Positions 26,505 through 33,965 of a stretch of 64,000 nucleotides of DNA are shown here, piece after piece. The notes below the pieces were generated by a model. That model saw only the letters and a program-made list of their open reading frames with translations. It was not told the DNA's origin and searched no databases. Each line of letters begins with the position of its first letter. Position 1 is the stretch's first letter. The stretch is from Sutterella megalosphaeroides (GTDB lineage: Bacteria > Pseudomonadota > Gammaproteobacteria > Burkholderiales > Burkholderiaceae_F): NCBI RefSeq assembly GCF_003609995.1, contig NZ_AP018786.1, positions 248,001 to 312,000 on the forward strand, read 5' to 3'. The position numbers and the translations under genes were made by a program.

Positions 26505-28055
26505 TTAGTTTCGTTCAAAGTGGTAGCGACCGGTGCCGAGCGAGCTCGGACCCTTGCGACCGAAGCGCACCATGAGCCAGAGTTCGACGACGAGGAGCGC
26601 GCTGTAAAGCACGACGAAGCCGATCAGGGAGCCCAGGACTTCGCCCGAAGAGAGGGACGACACGGAGAGATGCGTCGGAAGGACGTTGTAGATGGTCCAG
26701 GGCTGACGACCGTATTCGGCGACGAACCAGCCGGCTTCGCAGGCGAGCCACGGAAGCGGCAGACCGAGCACGGCGAGCTTGAGGAACCAGGGGCTCGATT
26801 CGAGCTTGCCCTTGACGCCGAGCACGATGCCCGCGAGGAAGATGAAGAGCATGGCCATGCCGCAGCCGACCATCAGACGGAAGGCCCAGAACATGGGAGC
26901 GACGCTCGGGATCGTCGAGCGGGCGGCTTCCTGAATCATTTCGGGCGTCGCGTTGGCGATGTCGTCCGTACGGGACTTCAGGAGGAGGCCGAAGCCGAGG
27001 TCCTGCTGAACGGCGCGGAATTCGTCGCGAAGCGCTTCGTTCTTCGGATCCTTGCGGAGGTTTTCGAGGGCGACCACGGCCTTCTGACCGTTCTGGATGC
27101 GTTCGACCGCCTGGGCTTCAAGCTGGTTGATGCCCGGGATTTCCGTCGAGAGCGAACGCGTGCCGATGATGCCGAAGAGCCACGGGAAGTCGATCTGAGC
27201 GTGGTTGGTGCGGGCTTCCTGGTCGGGAATCGCAAAGAGCGTCATCGGAGCCGGAGCTTCGTGCGTGTCCCAAATGGCTTCCATGGCGGCGATCTTCGTC
27301 GGCTGGTCGCGCGTGACGAGATAACCCGATTCGTCGCCCATGTGAACGGTCATGACCGAGGCCACGAGACCGAACACCGCGGCAAGACGCAGGGAGGCCT
27401 TGGCGAACTGCACGTCCTGACGACGAAGCAGGTAGTAGGCGGAAACGGCCATCACGAAGAAGGCGCCCGTCATGTAGCCGCCCGAAATCGTGTGGACGAA
27501 CTTCGCCTGAGCCCATTCGCTCGAGACGACGGCCCAGAAGTCCACCATTTCCATTCGCATCGTTTCGAAGTTGAACTCGGCGCCGACGGGATTCATCATC
27601 CAGGCGTTGGCCACGAGAATCCAGAGCGCGGAAAGGTTCGAACCGAGCGCCATGAGGAACGTGGCGAGCAGGTGCTTGCCCTTCGAGAGGCGATCCCAAC
27701 CGAAGAAGAACAGACCGATGAAGGTCGATTCAAGGAAGAAGGCCATCAGGCCTTCGATGGCGAGCGGCGCACCGAAAATGTCGCCCACGTAGTGGGAGTA
27801 GTAAGCCCAGTTCGTGCCGAACTGGAACTCCATCGTGATGCCGGTGGCGACGCCGAGGGCGAAGTTGATGCCGAAGAGTTTGCCCCAGAAACGGGTCATG
27901 TCTTTGTACACTTCCTTGCCCGTGATGACGTAGGTCGCTTCCATCACGACGAGCATGAAGGAGAGCCCGAGCGTCAGGGGCACGAAAAGGAAGTGGTACA
28001 TCGCGGTCAGCGCAAACTGCAAGCGTGACAGGTCAACAAGATCAGAGGGGATCAT
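26505..28055 (-). CDS. cydA: Cytochrome bd oxidase subunit I
   Basis: A 516-aa catalytic subunit that oxidises quinol and reduces O2 to water with very high affinity. The N-terminal DLSRLQFALTAMYHFLFVPLTLGL includes haem ligand His21. RFWGKLFGINFALGVATGITMEFQFGTNW and the GRQPWTIYNVLPT block are diagnostic. The periplasmic Q loop (about residues 250-385) is long, as in the E. coli-type L subfamily. No other terminal oxidase is visible in the window. It is the second gene of the cydP-A-B-X-ybgE-globin cluster. Confidence 0.98.
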   Translation of the reverse strand: MIPSDLVDLSRLQFALTAMYHFLFVPLTLGLSFMLVVMEATYVITGKEVYKDMTRFWGKLFGINFALGVATGITMEFQFGTNWAYYSHYVGDIFGAPLAIEGLMAFFLESTFIGLFFFGWDRLSKGKHLLATFLMALGSNLSALWILVANAWMMNPVGAEFNFETMRMEMVDFWAVVSSEWAQAKFVHTISGGYMTGAFFVMAVSAYYLLRRQDVQFAKASLRLAAVFGLVASVMTVHMGDESGYLVTRDQPTKIAAMEAIWDTHEAPAPMTLFAIPDQEARTNHAQIDFPWLFGIIGTRSLSTEIPGINQLEAQAVERIQNGQKAVVALENLRKDPKNEALRDEFRAVQQDLGFGLLLKSRTDDIANATPEMIQEAARSTIPSVAPMFWAFRLMVGCGMAMLFIFLAGIVLGVKGKLESSPWFLKLAVLGLPLPWLACEAGWFVAEYGRQPWTIYNVLPTHLSVSSLSSGEVLGSLIGFVVLYSALLVVELWLMVRFGRKGPSSLGTGRYHFERN

Positions 28056-28094
28056 GAGGACTCCAGATGTTGTGATGTGAGGAAAAACGAGGGA

Positions 28095-28310
28095 TCAGGA
28101 TCGTCCCGTTCGGGTCGCGGGGGCCTTCGATTCGTCGGCGCTTGAGAACATCAACTCATCCATACGGTCGGGCGTGACCGCCGTACGGTGCTCGGGACTG
28201 AAAAAGAAGTACCAGAGACAGAAGATGAAGAGAAGCTTGCACGCCAGAACGATCGCGATCTCCAGAACGAGATGCGGTTGGCGTTTCTTGGTGGTTGGGG
28301 CGACGGTCAT
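28095..28310 (-). CDS. cydP: Cytochrome oxidase putative small subunit CydP
   Basis: A 71-aa single-span membrane protein: KKRQPHLVLEIAIVLACKLLF, then a hydrophobic helix ending LWYFFFSPEHR, then a short hydrophilic tail. The E-I-x-x-x-L-x-x-K-L-L-x-x-x-x-L-W-x-x-F-F-S-P pattern matches the small CydP-type proteins encoded upstream of cydAB in betaproteobacteria. It precedes cydA by 39 nt. ATG 28310 was chosen because the 38 upstream in-frame residues look non-coding and overlap the divergent promoter. A role in bd assembly is inferred from position. Confidence 0.75.
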   Translation of the reverse strand: MTVAPTTKKRQPHLVLEIAIVLACKLLFIFCLWYFFFSPEHRTAVTPDRMDELMFSSADESKAPATRTGRS

Positions 28311-28436
28311 GCGTGGAAAATGGAAGGCATCTATTAACGACTGCGCCATATTAGCGAGGACTATGCGGATATTGGCGTCGCGTCGAGGTGTTTCTTGTTG
28401 TTGCAACTCGTTTGAGACCGACATACCGTTAGAATG

Positions 28437-28461
28437 ACTGCCATGTCTGACATATGGCAGT
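28437..28461 (+). promoter_or_regulatory. Inverted repeat overlapping the regulator start codon in the cyd divergent region
   Basis: ACTGCCAT (28437-28444) and ATGGCAGT (28454-28461) form a perfect 8-bp inverted repeat with a 9-bp spacer. A second, overlapping palindrome ATGTC-T-GACAT spans 28443-28453. The right arm contains the ATG at 28454. It may be an autoregulatory operator, or an mRNA hairpin that hides the first start. In the latter case ATG 28469 or 28487 would be used. Confidence 0.5.
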
Positions 28462-29728
28462 GACAGAAATGGCTTTGGGCAGTGAAATGACCATGCTTCT
28501 CGACGCGATCGAGGAGGCTCGGATCCTCGTGCGCGAGGACCTGACGGTGGCGTATGCGAACAGGGCGTTCCGGCGTCGGTACGGGATCAAAGACGCGACC
28601 GGACGGCGCTGTCACGAGGTGCTTTTCCACGAGGTGCGCTCCTGCGCCGAGTGCGGAGAGGCGTGTCCGGTGCAAAAAGCGTTCGTCACGGGCGCACCCG
28701 CCCGCGAGGTGCAGCACCGGTTCGTGCCCGGAGGGGAGCGCTTCGTGGAACTCACGGCCACGCCCCTGTTGCGAGCCGACGGATCGATCGCCTGCGTCAT
28801 GGAAACGGTCGTCGAGCAAAGCGGCGTGCGCGGTCTTGTCGACGGTGCGGGCGTCGTGGCGCAGTCGGAGGCCGTCCGAACCGTACTCGGACGCATTGCG
28901 AGGGTCTGTGCCCGGGATACCGTCGTGCTCTTTACGGGGCCGTCCGGCACGGGCAAAGAGGTTTTCGCGCGGTTTCTTCATGAAAACTCCCGGCGTGCCG
29001 CCATGGGTTTCGTGAAAATCGACTGCTCGGGGCTCACCGTCGAAGCGTTCGAGCGGGAATTTTTCGGCACGTCCCGCGAACGGGGGTTGCTCGACACGCT
29101 CCCCGGAGGGACGGTCTACTTCGACGAGGTCGCGGAGCTGTCGCTCGCTTTGCAAGTGCGTCTTCTCGACCTTATCGAGACGGGCCGCATGCGAGAAAGC
29201 GGTTCGGGCGTCGTTCGGGTGGCGGGGTTCCGCATTCTCTGCTCGAGTCGCTACGATTTGGCGCAACGCGTCCGCGAAGGGCGCTTCCGAAGCGACCTTT
29301 TTTATCGACTCGGCGTTTTTACGGTGACGATTCCGGGGCTCGACGAACGGCGCGAAGACATCGCGGAACTCGCGCGCCTCATGTTGCGCCGCGCTTCGCC
29401 CGACCGGCCGATGGAGCTTTCGGAGGACGCCCTCGAAATGCTCGTCAAGCGCAGCTGGCCCGGGAACGTCCGGGAGTTCCTGTGTCTCCTTGAACGCGCG
29501 GCGATTTCGGCCGAAGGTCACCGCATCGAAGCTTCCGACATCGAAACGGTCGATCCGGACTCGCCCGACGAGGCCTCGGTTCCGCTCGCCGAATTCGCCG
29601 CTCGCTGGGAAGGCTCCCGCAAAGCCCTCGCCGAACGCCTCGGCATCAGCGAGCGTACGCTTTACCGAAGACTGCGCGAGGCTCAGGGCGACGCGCTCCA
29701 ACCCGAAGAAGACAAAGGCTCCCGATGA
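28454..29728 (+). CDS. PAS-AAA+-Fis transcriptional regulator lacking the GAFTGA loop (TyrR-like)
   Basis: A 424-aa bEBP-like protein. The N-terminal PAS-type sensor (about 12-125) has a Cys cluster: Cys53 (RRCHEV) and Cys64, Cys67, Cys71 (SCAECGEACP). The AAA+ domain (about 130-350) has Walker A GPSGTGKE (162-169), Walker B VYFDE (221-225), the RSDLFYRL motif and sensor II WPGNVRE. The C-terminal Fis-type HTH (about 380-410) shows SRKALAERLGISERTLYRRL. The loop that normally carries GAFTGA for sigma-54 contact is absent; the sequence runs FFGTSRERGLLDTLPGGT. Like TyrR, it probably acts without sigma-54. It is divergent from the cyd cluster and overlaps the next gene by 4 nt. Possible starts are 28454, 28469 and 28487. 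Confidence 0.88.
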   Translation: MAVTEMALGSEMTMLLDAIEEARILVREDLTVAYANRAFRRRYGIKDATGRRCHEVLFHEVRSCAECGEACPVQKAFVTGAPAREVQHRFVPGGERFVELTATPLLRADGSIACVMETVVEQSGVRGLVDGAGVVAQSEAVRTVLGRIARVCARDTVVLFTGPSGTGKEVFARFLHENSRRAAMGFVKIDCSGLTVEAFEREFFGTSRERGLLDTLPGGTVYFDEVAELSLALQVRLLDLIETGRMRESGSGVVRVAGFRILCSSRYDLAQRVREGRFRSDLFYRLGVFTVTIPGLDERREDIAELARLMLRRASPDRPMELSEDALEMLVKRSWPGNVREFLCLLERAAISAEGHRIEASDIETVDPDSPDEASVPLAEFAARWEGSRKALAERLGISERTLYRRLREAQGDALQPEEDKGSR

Positions 29729-30645
29729 CTACCGATACGCAGTGCGATCTCCGTTTCCGTCTCGTGCCCGGCGAAGCCCGCGGCGAATTCGTGCGCGAAG
29801 GCGGCACGATTTCCTACGCCGTCGGGGGCGCTCCCCTCGAGCATTCCCGCGGCGTCGTCGTTCTCGTTCACGGCGTGGCCTCGAACGGCAGCCGATGGGA
29901 GGAGTTCGCCGAAAAAACCGCCTTGCGTCGCGACTGGACGCTCGTGCGGTTCGATTTGCGCGGACACGGCGCGAGCGAATGCAAGACGCGCGCCGTCTTG
30001 GAAACGCACGCCGCCGACATCCTTGAAATCCTCGATCGGCTCGGAGCGCGCAAAGCCGTCCTCATCGGGCACAGCCTCGGCGCTCAGGCGGCGATGCGGT
30101 TTGCGGCGCTTTACCCCGAACGCACGCGCGCGCTCGTACTCCTCGACCCGTTGGTCGACGAGGCGCTCACGCCCAAGGCGCTCGAGCTTCGCGCACGGCT
30201 TCCGATTCTGCACGTCGTCGAGCGCTGCGCCCGATTCTGGAACGCGCTCGGGATCCGGCGGCGCCTTCCCGCCTATTCGCTCCGGGCCCACGACGAAAAG
30301 GCCCGGAAGATGTTGGAGAAGGGCGGCGACGAACTCCAAGCGTTCGTCAAGGAGTATTCGTCCCCGTTTGCGGATCTCCGGCACATCCACACGGCCGACT
30401 ACGCGCGCGATTTGATCGAGGTGGGTCGCTCCACGCCCGACCTGACGGGGCTCGGCATTCCGGTCCTCGTCATTGCCTCGTCGCAGGGAACGTACACGGA
30501 CGCGACGCGTCTTTCGGCCTGGGCCCGAAAGCTTCCGGCGGGCCGGGTCGAAACGGTCGCCTGCTTTCACTGGCCGCTCACAGAGTGCCCCGAGGAGGTG
30601 GACCGTCGGATCACGGGCTGGCTGAACGGGCCGTTGCCGGAATAA
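29725..30645 (+). CDS. Alpha/beta hydrolase fold protein
   Basis: A 306-aa serine hydrolase of the alpha/beta fold. Oxyanion motif HG sits at residues 49-50 (VVVLVHGVASNGSRW), RFDLRGHGAS follows at 75-84, and the nucleophile elbow GHSLGA has Ser117. An Asp in LVLLDPL and a late His (VACFHWP) are candidates for the rest of the triad. The substrate is unknown; the family includes esterases, haloperoxidases and C-C hydrolases. The start ATG lies inside the stop of the upstream regulator (ATGA, 29725-29728), so the two are translationally coupled and probably linked functionally. A strong terminator follows. Confidence 0.85.
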   Translation: MTTDTQCDLRFRLVPGEARGEFVREGGTISYAVGGAPLEHSRGVVVLVHGVASNGSRWEEFAEKTALRRDWTLVRFDLRGHGASECKTRAVLETHAADILEILDRLGARKAVLIGHSLGAQAAMRFAALYPERTRALVLLDPLVDEALTPKALELRARLPILHVVERCARFWNALGIRRRLPAYSLRAHDEKARKMLEKGGDELQAFVKEYSSPFADLRHIHTADYARDLIEVGRSTPDLTGLGIPVLVIASSQGTYTDATRLSAWARKLPAGRVETVACFHWPLTECPEEVDRRITGWLNGPLPE

Positions 30646-30652
30646 GAAAAAA

Positions 30653-30683
30653 GAAAAGGCCGACTCGACGAGTCGGCCTTTTC
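30653..30683. terminator. Bidirectional terminator after the hydrolase gene
   Basis: Near-perfect palindrome GAAAAGGCCGACTCG / CGAGTCGGCCTTTTC centred on 30668, flanked by A tracts on the left and TTTT within the right arm. It is placed between convergent genes. Confidence 0.88.
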
Positions 30684-30705
30684 GCAAACGAATGCGGACG
30701 GGCGA

Positions 30706-31200
30706 TCAGTTCTTGGCGGCTTCCGCTTCGTCTTCGTCGTGCGAAACGACGATGCGAACGATCGGGGGCGCAACGGCGGCGTCCTCTTCCTTGAGGCCCC
30801 AAACCTGGAGAAGCTCCTGCTGCGTCGGGGATTCGGAAGCCGGACGACCCTTGCGCAACTTGAGCGAGGCGCGCACGATCGTTTCCACGACGTCGAGGGG
30901 GAGGCAGTTGAGGTCCTGGAAGGCGACCAACTGATGTTCGACGTCGAGCCCCTTCCACTTGTCTTCGAATCCTTCGCAGGCGGCCTTTTCGGCGTAATAG
31001 AAGACCAACGCCTTGTCGCGCGATTCCACGGCGAAGACGGGACCGCCGTCAAGCTCGTAGAAGGCAAGACCGAAGCGCATGCTTTCACGCACGCCGCGGG
31101 CGGATCGGCGAATCATGCTGCAGACTCGCGCCATTGCAACACGCCGGTCGTTCGGCAAACTCTGAAGGTACCCTCCGACCGTCGTAGCAGCTGGAACCAT
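30706..31200 (-). CDS. DUF1801-like (YdhG-type) protein
   Basis: A 164-aa soluble protein whose N-terminal two thirds resemble DUF1801/YdhG: VGGYLQSLPNDRRVAMARVCSMIRRSARGVRESMRFGLAFYELDGGPVFAVESRDKALVFYY in short segments. This family has a swivelling beta/alpha-beta/alpha/beta fold and no established activity. The C-terminal third is Glu/Asp-rich and not recognised. I prefer ATG 31200 because a GGGAG box lies about 9 nt upstream; ATG 31209 would leave no spacing. It is monocistronic on the minus strand. Confidence 0.6.
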   Translation of the reverse strand: MVPAATTVGGYLQSLPNDRRVAMARVCSMIRRSARGVRESMRFGLAFYELDGGPVFAVESRDKALVFYYAEKAACEGFEDKWKGLDVEHQLVAFQDLNCLPLDVVETIVRASLKLRKGRPASESPTQQELLQVWGLKEEDAAVAPPIVRIVVSHDEDEAEAAKN

Positions 31201-31349
31201 GGTTGTCATCTCCCGAATGAAGGTTGGCCGAACGTCTGCTCCGGCGTCACGGCAAAGGTCCAATTTTATCAAAACTAGCTTCGTCTCGGCAGGATTGAGC
31301 CCGATTCGGGAGGCCGGTCGCACCGCGCGCGAGAAAACGCGCTCGCGGC

Positions 31350-31844
31350 TCAACGGTAGAGAATCCAGCGGGCGCGGAAGGGGACGGCCAGACGCATGCC
31401 GCGCTGAGAGGCCGAGCAGGCCGTGAGCGGCATGCCGCCTTCGGCGCGACGTCGCTCGACGTAACGAATCGCGCGCAGAGCACCCCGGTCCGACGCGGAC
31501 GAAACTTCAAAAAGGGCGTCCTTCAGGTCGTTCGGGGTCTTGGCCGAACCCTGGCGGATGATTTTCGCTTCGAGGTGCGAGCCGTCCCGATGCGTGAGAC
31601 CGAAATCGTTTTCAATTGTTGCCTCGACGCGCCCCGTTTCCGAGACGAGCTTCCCTTCGGGGCGCACGAACGCCCAGTAAAAACCTTCCGAATCGTAGGC
31701 GCATTCGAAAATCATCCGCCCCTCGGCCTGCCAGCTGTAGACGGCCGTGGCGTCTTCCAGAGGATCGGGCTCGGTCGTGAGGGGAATCGAGCAGCCCGCC
31801 AACAGCGCGGCGGCGAGAAGCGCGGGAACGAAACGCAGTCGCAT
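31350..31844 (-). CDS. Putative lipoprotein, DUF3455-like
   Basis: A 164-aa protein with a lipoprotein signal (lipobox LLAGC, Cys18). The mature part shows strands typical of DUF3455: AVYSWQAEGRMIFECAY, FYWAFVRPEGKLVSE, then THRDGSHLEAKII and a late Cys (MPLTACSASQRG). Family members are secreted or lipidated proteins of unknown function in proteobacteria and fungi. It should be anchored in the envelope. It lies upstream (minus strand) of the DUF1801-like gene, 149 nt apart. It is divergent from the 2-oxoacid oxidoreductase operon across 282 bp in which I find no gene. Confidence 0.6.
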   Translation of the reverse strand: MRLRFVPALLAAALLAGCSIPLTTEPDPLEDATAVYSWQAEGRMIFECAYDSEGFYWAFVRPEGKLVSETGRVEATIENDFGLTHRDGSHLEAKIIRQGSAKTPNDLKDALFEVSSASDRGALRAIRYVERRRAEGGMPLTACSASQRGMRLAVPFRARWILYR

Positions 31845-32126
31845 GACGGTCTCCGGGGAAACAAAGGATTAGCCCGAATAGTCTACTCGCGGCCGCTTGG
31901 CTTTCTGCCTAAAATTGGTGCGATCCGTACTCTTTCTTTGTCGCAAGACCGCCGCCCGGCGGCCGACGAAGCAAAGCATCACATGCGGCGGGCGACGTCG
32001 AGGACCCCTCGCACCCGCCACCCTTCAGGCCGAGTGCCGGACGGCCGTTCGCGCGAACGGGCTCCGTCCCTTCGGCCGCGCGGTCGCCGCGAGCGACCGA
32101 CGATACCAACCATAGGGGAAAGAACC

Positions 32127-32705
32127 GTGTTCCAAATTCGCATCCACGGCCGCGGCGGGCAAGGCGTCGTTACGGCGGCGGAGATGCTCGCTCTCGCGGG
32201 CTTCATGGAAGGGCACCAGGCTCAGGCCTTCCCGAGCTTCGGCTCCGAACGTACGGGAGCGCCCGTCGTGGCGTTCGCCCGACTCAGTCCCAAGGAAATT
32301 CGTCTTCGCGAACCCGTGCTCGAACCCGATGTCGTTCTGGTGCAGGATCGCACGCTGCTCGACAGCGTCGACGTCTTCGCCGGCCTCAAGCCCGAGGGCT
32401 ACGTGCTCATCAATTCGAGTCGCTCTCCCGAAGAGCTCGGTCTCGGCGAACTCGTCGAACGTCTGCCCGCGGGCCACGTTCTGACGGTTCCCGCCACGCA
32501 CTACGCGCTTGAAAAGATCGGTCGTCCGCTGCCGGGCGCCGCCATGCTCGCGGGCTTTGCCGCCATGACGGGCATGATGAAGCTCGAAAGCGTGCAGGCC
32601 GCCTACAACGCCAAGTTCTCGGGTCGCGTCGCTCAGGCCAACGCCGACGTGGCCGAACTTGCATTCCGTGCCGTCAAATCGAGTCTGGGAGAAGAACATG
32701 CTTAA
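32127..32705 (+). CDS. 2-oxoacid:acceptor oxidoreductase, gamma subunit
   Basis: A 192-aa gamma (PorG/PadE-type) subunit: FQIRIHGRGGQGVVTAAEMLALAGF, QAFPSFGSERTGAPVVAFARLS and PDVVLVQDRTLL are the family blocks. It is a structural part of the thiamine-diphosphate enzyme that converts a 2-oxoacid plus CoA to acyl-CoA, CO2 and two low-potential electrons. The start is GTG 32127, with AGGGGAAAG about 8 nt upstream. Its 3' end overlaps the alpha gene by 8 nt. It is first in a four-gene operon. Confidence 0.95.
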   Translation: MFQIRIHGRGGQGVVTAAEMLALAGFMEGHQAQAFPSFGSERTGAPVVAFARLSPKEIRLREPVLEPDVVLVQDRTLLDSVDVFAGLKPEGYVLINSSRSPEELGLGELVERLPAGHVLTVPATHYALEKIGRPLPGAAMLAGFAAMTGMMKLESVQAAYNAKFSGRVAQANADVAELAFRAVKSSLGEEHA

Positions 32706-33963
32706 GCAACTCGAAGGGAGTCAGGGTGTTGCGCAGGCCGTCGCGCTTTGCCGCCCGGAAGTGGTCTGCGCGTACCCGATTTCGCCTCAGACCCACATCG
32801 TCGAACATCTCGGTCTTCTGTGCCGCAAGGGCATTCTGAAGGACTGCGAGTACATCAACGTCGAGAGCGAATTCGCGGCCATGTCGGTGGCGCTCGGCGC
32901 CTCGGTGGCGGGTTCCCGCGCCTACACGGCCACGGCGAGCCAGGGGCTTCTTTACATGGTCGAGGCCGTCTACAACGCGAGCGGCCTGGGCCTGCCCGTC
33001 GTCATGACGGTGGCCAACCGTGCGATCGGCGCGCCCATCAACATCTGGAACGACCATTCCGACTCGATGAGCCAGCGCGACAGCGGCTGGATCCAGCTTT
33101 TTGCGGAAACGAACCAGGAAGCCTGCGACCTGCACATCGAAGCCTTCAAGATCGCCGAAGAGATGTCGATTCCGGTGATGGTGTGCATGGACGGGTTCGT
33201 GCTCACGCACGCCTTCGAACGCATGGACATTCCCGAACAGGAAGAAGTCGACGCGTTCCTGCCGCCCTATCGTCCCCGTCAGGTGCTCGACCCCGATCAT
33301 CCGTACTCGATCGGCGCCATGGTCGGCCCCGAAGCCTTTACCGAAGTGCGCTACCTCGCGCACCGTCGCATGCTCGACGCCCTTCCCGTGATCGAACGCA
33401 CGGCCGAAGAGTTCAAGGCGGCCTTCGGTCGCGAAGCGGGCGGGCTTGTCTCGAGCTACCGCATGGAAGACGCCGAGGTGTGTGTCTTTGCCATGGGCTC
33501 GATCCTCGGCACCATCAAGGACACCGTGGACGAACTGCGCGAAGGCGGCATGAAGATCGGCGTCGTCGGTCTCAAGTGCTACCGTCCGTTCCCCGAAAAG
33601 GCGGTTCGCGAGGCGCTTGCCCGCGTGCGTTCCGTCGTGGTCGTCGAACGTCAGGTGAGTTCCGGCATGGGCGGGGCGCTCTCGCTCGACGTGATGAAGG
33701 CCCTGCGCGGTCTTCCCGTCGAACAGGTGTCCGTCGTGGCGGGCCTCGGCGGGCGTCCCGTCACCAAGGCGTCGCTCACCGACTGCTTCACCCGCGCGGC
33801 CGCTGGCGAAATCACCGACGAGCCGTACTTCCTCGACCTCGATCGGGAGCTCGTCGACGCTCAGCTCGAACGCGAGCGCAACGCTCACCACGTCGGTCCC
33901 TTGCCCGAAGCCCTCAATCGCGACATCGCCGCCCGCAAGCTCGCGCGCGGCGAGGAGATCTAA
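32698..33963 (+). CDS. 2-oxoacid:acceptor oxidoreductase, alpha subunit
   Basis: A 421-aa alpha subunit with the pyrimidine-domain fold of PFOR-type enzymes. Seen: VAQAVALCRPEVVCAYPISPQT, the CoA/ThDP region NVESEFAAMSVALGASVAG, TATASQGLLYMVEAVYNASG, NIWNDHSDSM and domain II with VFAMGSILGTIKDTVDELR. The YPISPQT motif (usually YPITPST or similar) and the NDHSD loop are those of pyruvate-type enzymes and their phenylglyoxylate relatives. The substrate is therefore most likely pyruvate, but not proven. Start ATG 32698 lies within the gamma gene end; the beta gene follows 2 nt after the stop. Confidence 0.95.
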   Translation: MLKQLEGSQGVAQAVALCRPEVVCAYPISPQTHIVEHLGLLCRKGILKDCEYINVESEFAAMSVALGASVAGSRAYTATASQGLLYMVEAVYNASGLGLPVVMTVANRAIGAPINIWNDHSDSMSQRDSGWIQLFAETNQEACDLHIEAFKIAEEMSIPVMVCMDGFVLTHAFERMDIPEQEEVDAFLPPYRPRQVLDPDHPYSIGAMVGPEAFTEVRYLAHRRMLDALPVIERTAEEFKAAFGREAGGLVSSYRMEDAEVCVFAMGSILGTIKDTVDELREGGMKIGVVGLKCYRPFPEKAVREALARVRSVVVVERQVSSGMGGALSLDVMKALRGLPVEQVSVVAGLGGRPVTKASLTDCFTRAAAGEITDEPYFLDLDRELVDAQLERERNAHHVGPLPEALNRDIAARKLARGEEI

Positions 33964-33965
33964 TC

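Noticed and set aside
25119-28028. A 969-codon plus-strand open frame across cydA, cydB, cydX and ybgE.
   Set aside because: Antisense shadow with charged low-complexity translation; the minus-strand genes are unmistakable.
28311-28453. A sigma-54 promoter in the region between cydP and the regulator.
   Set aside because: No GG-N10-GC element at the -24/-12 spacing was seen, in line with the regulator lacking GAFTGA.
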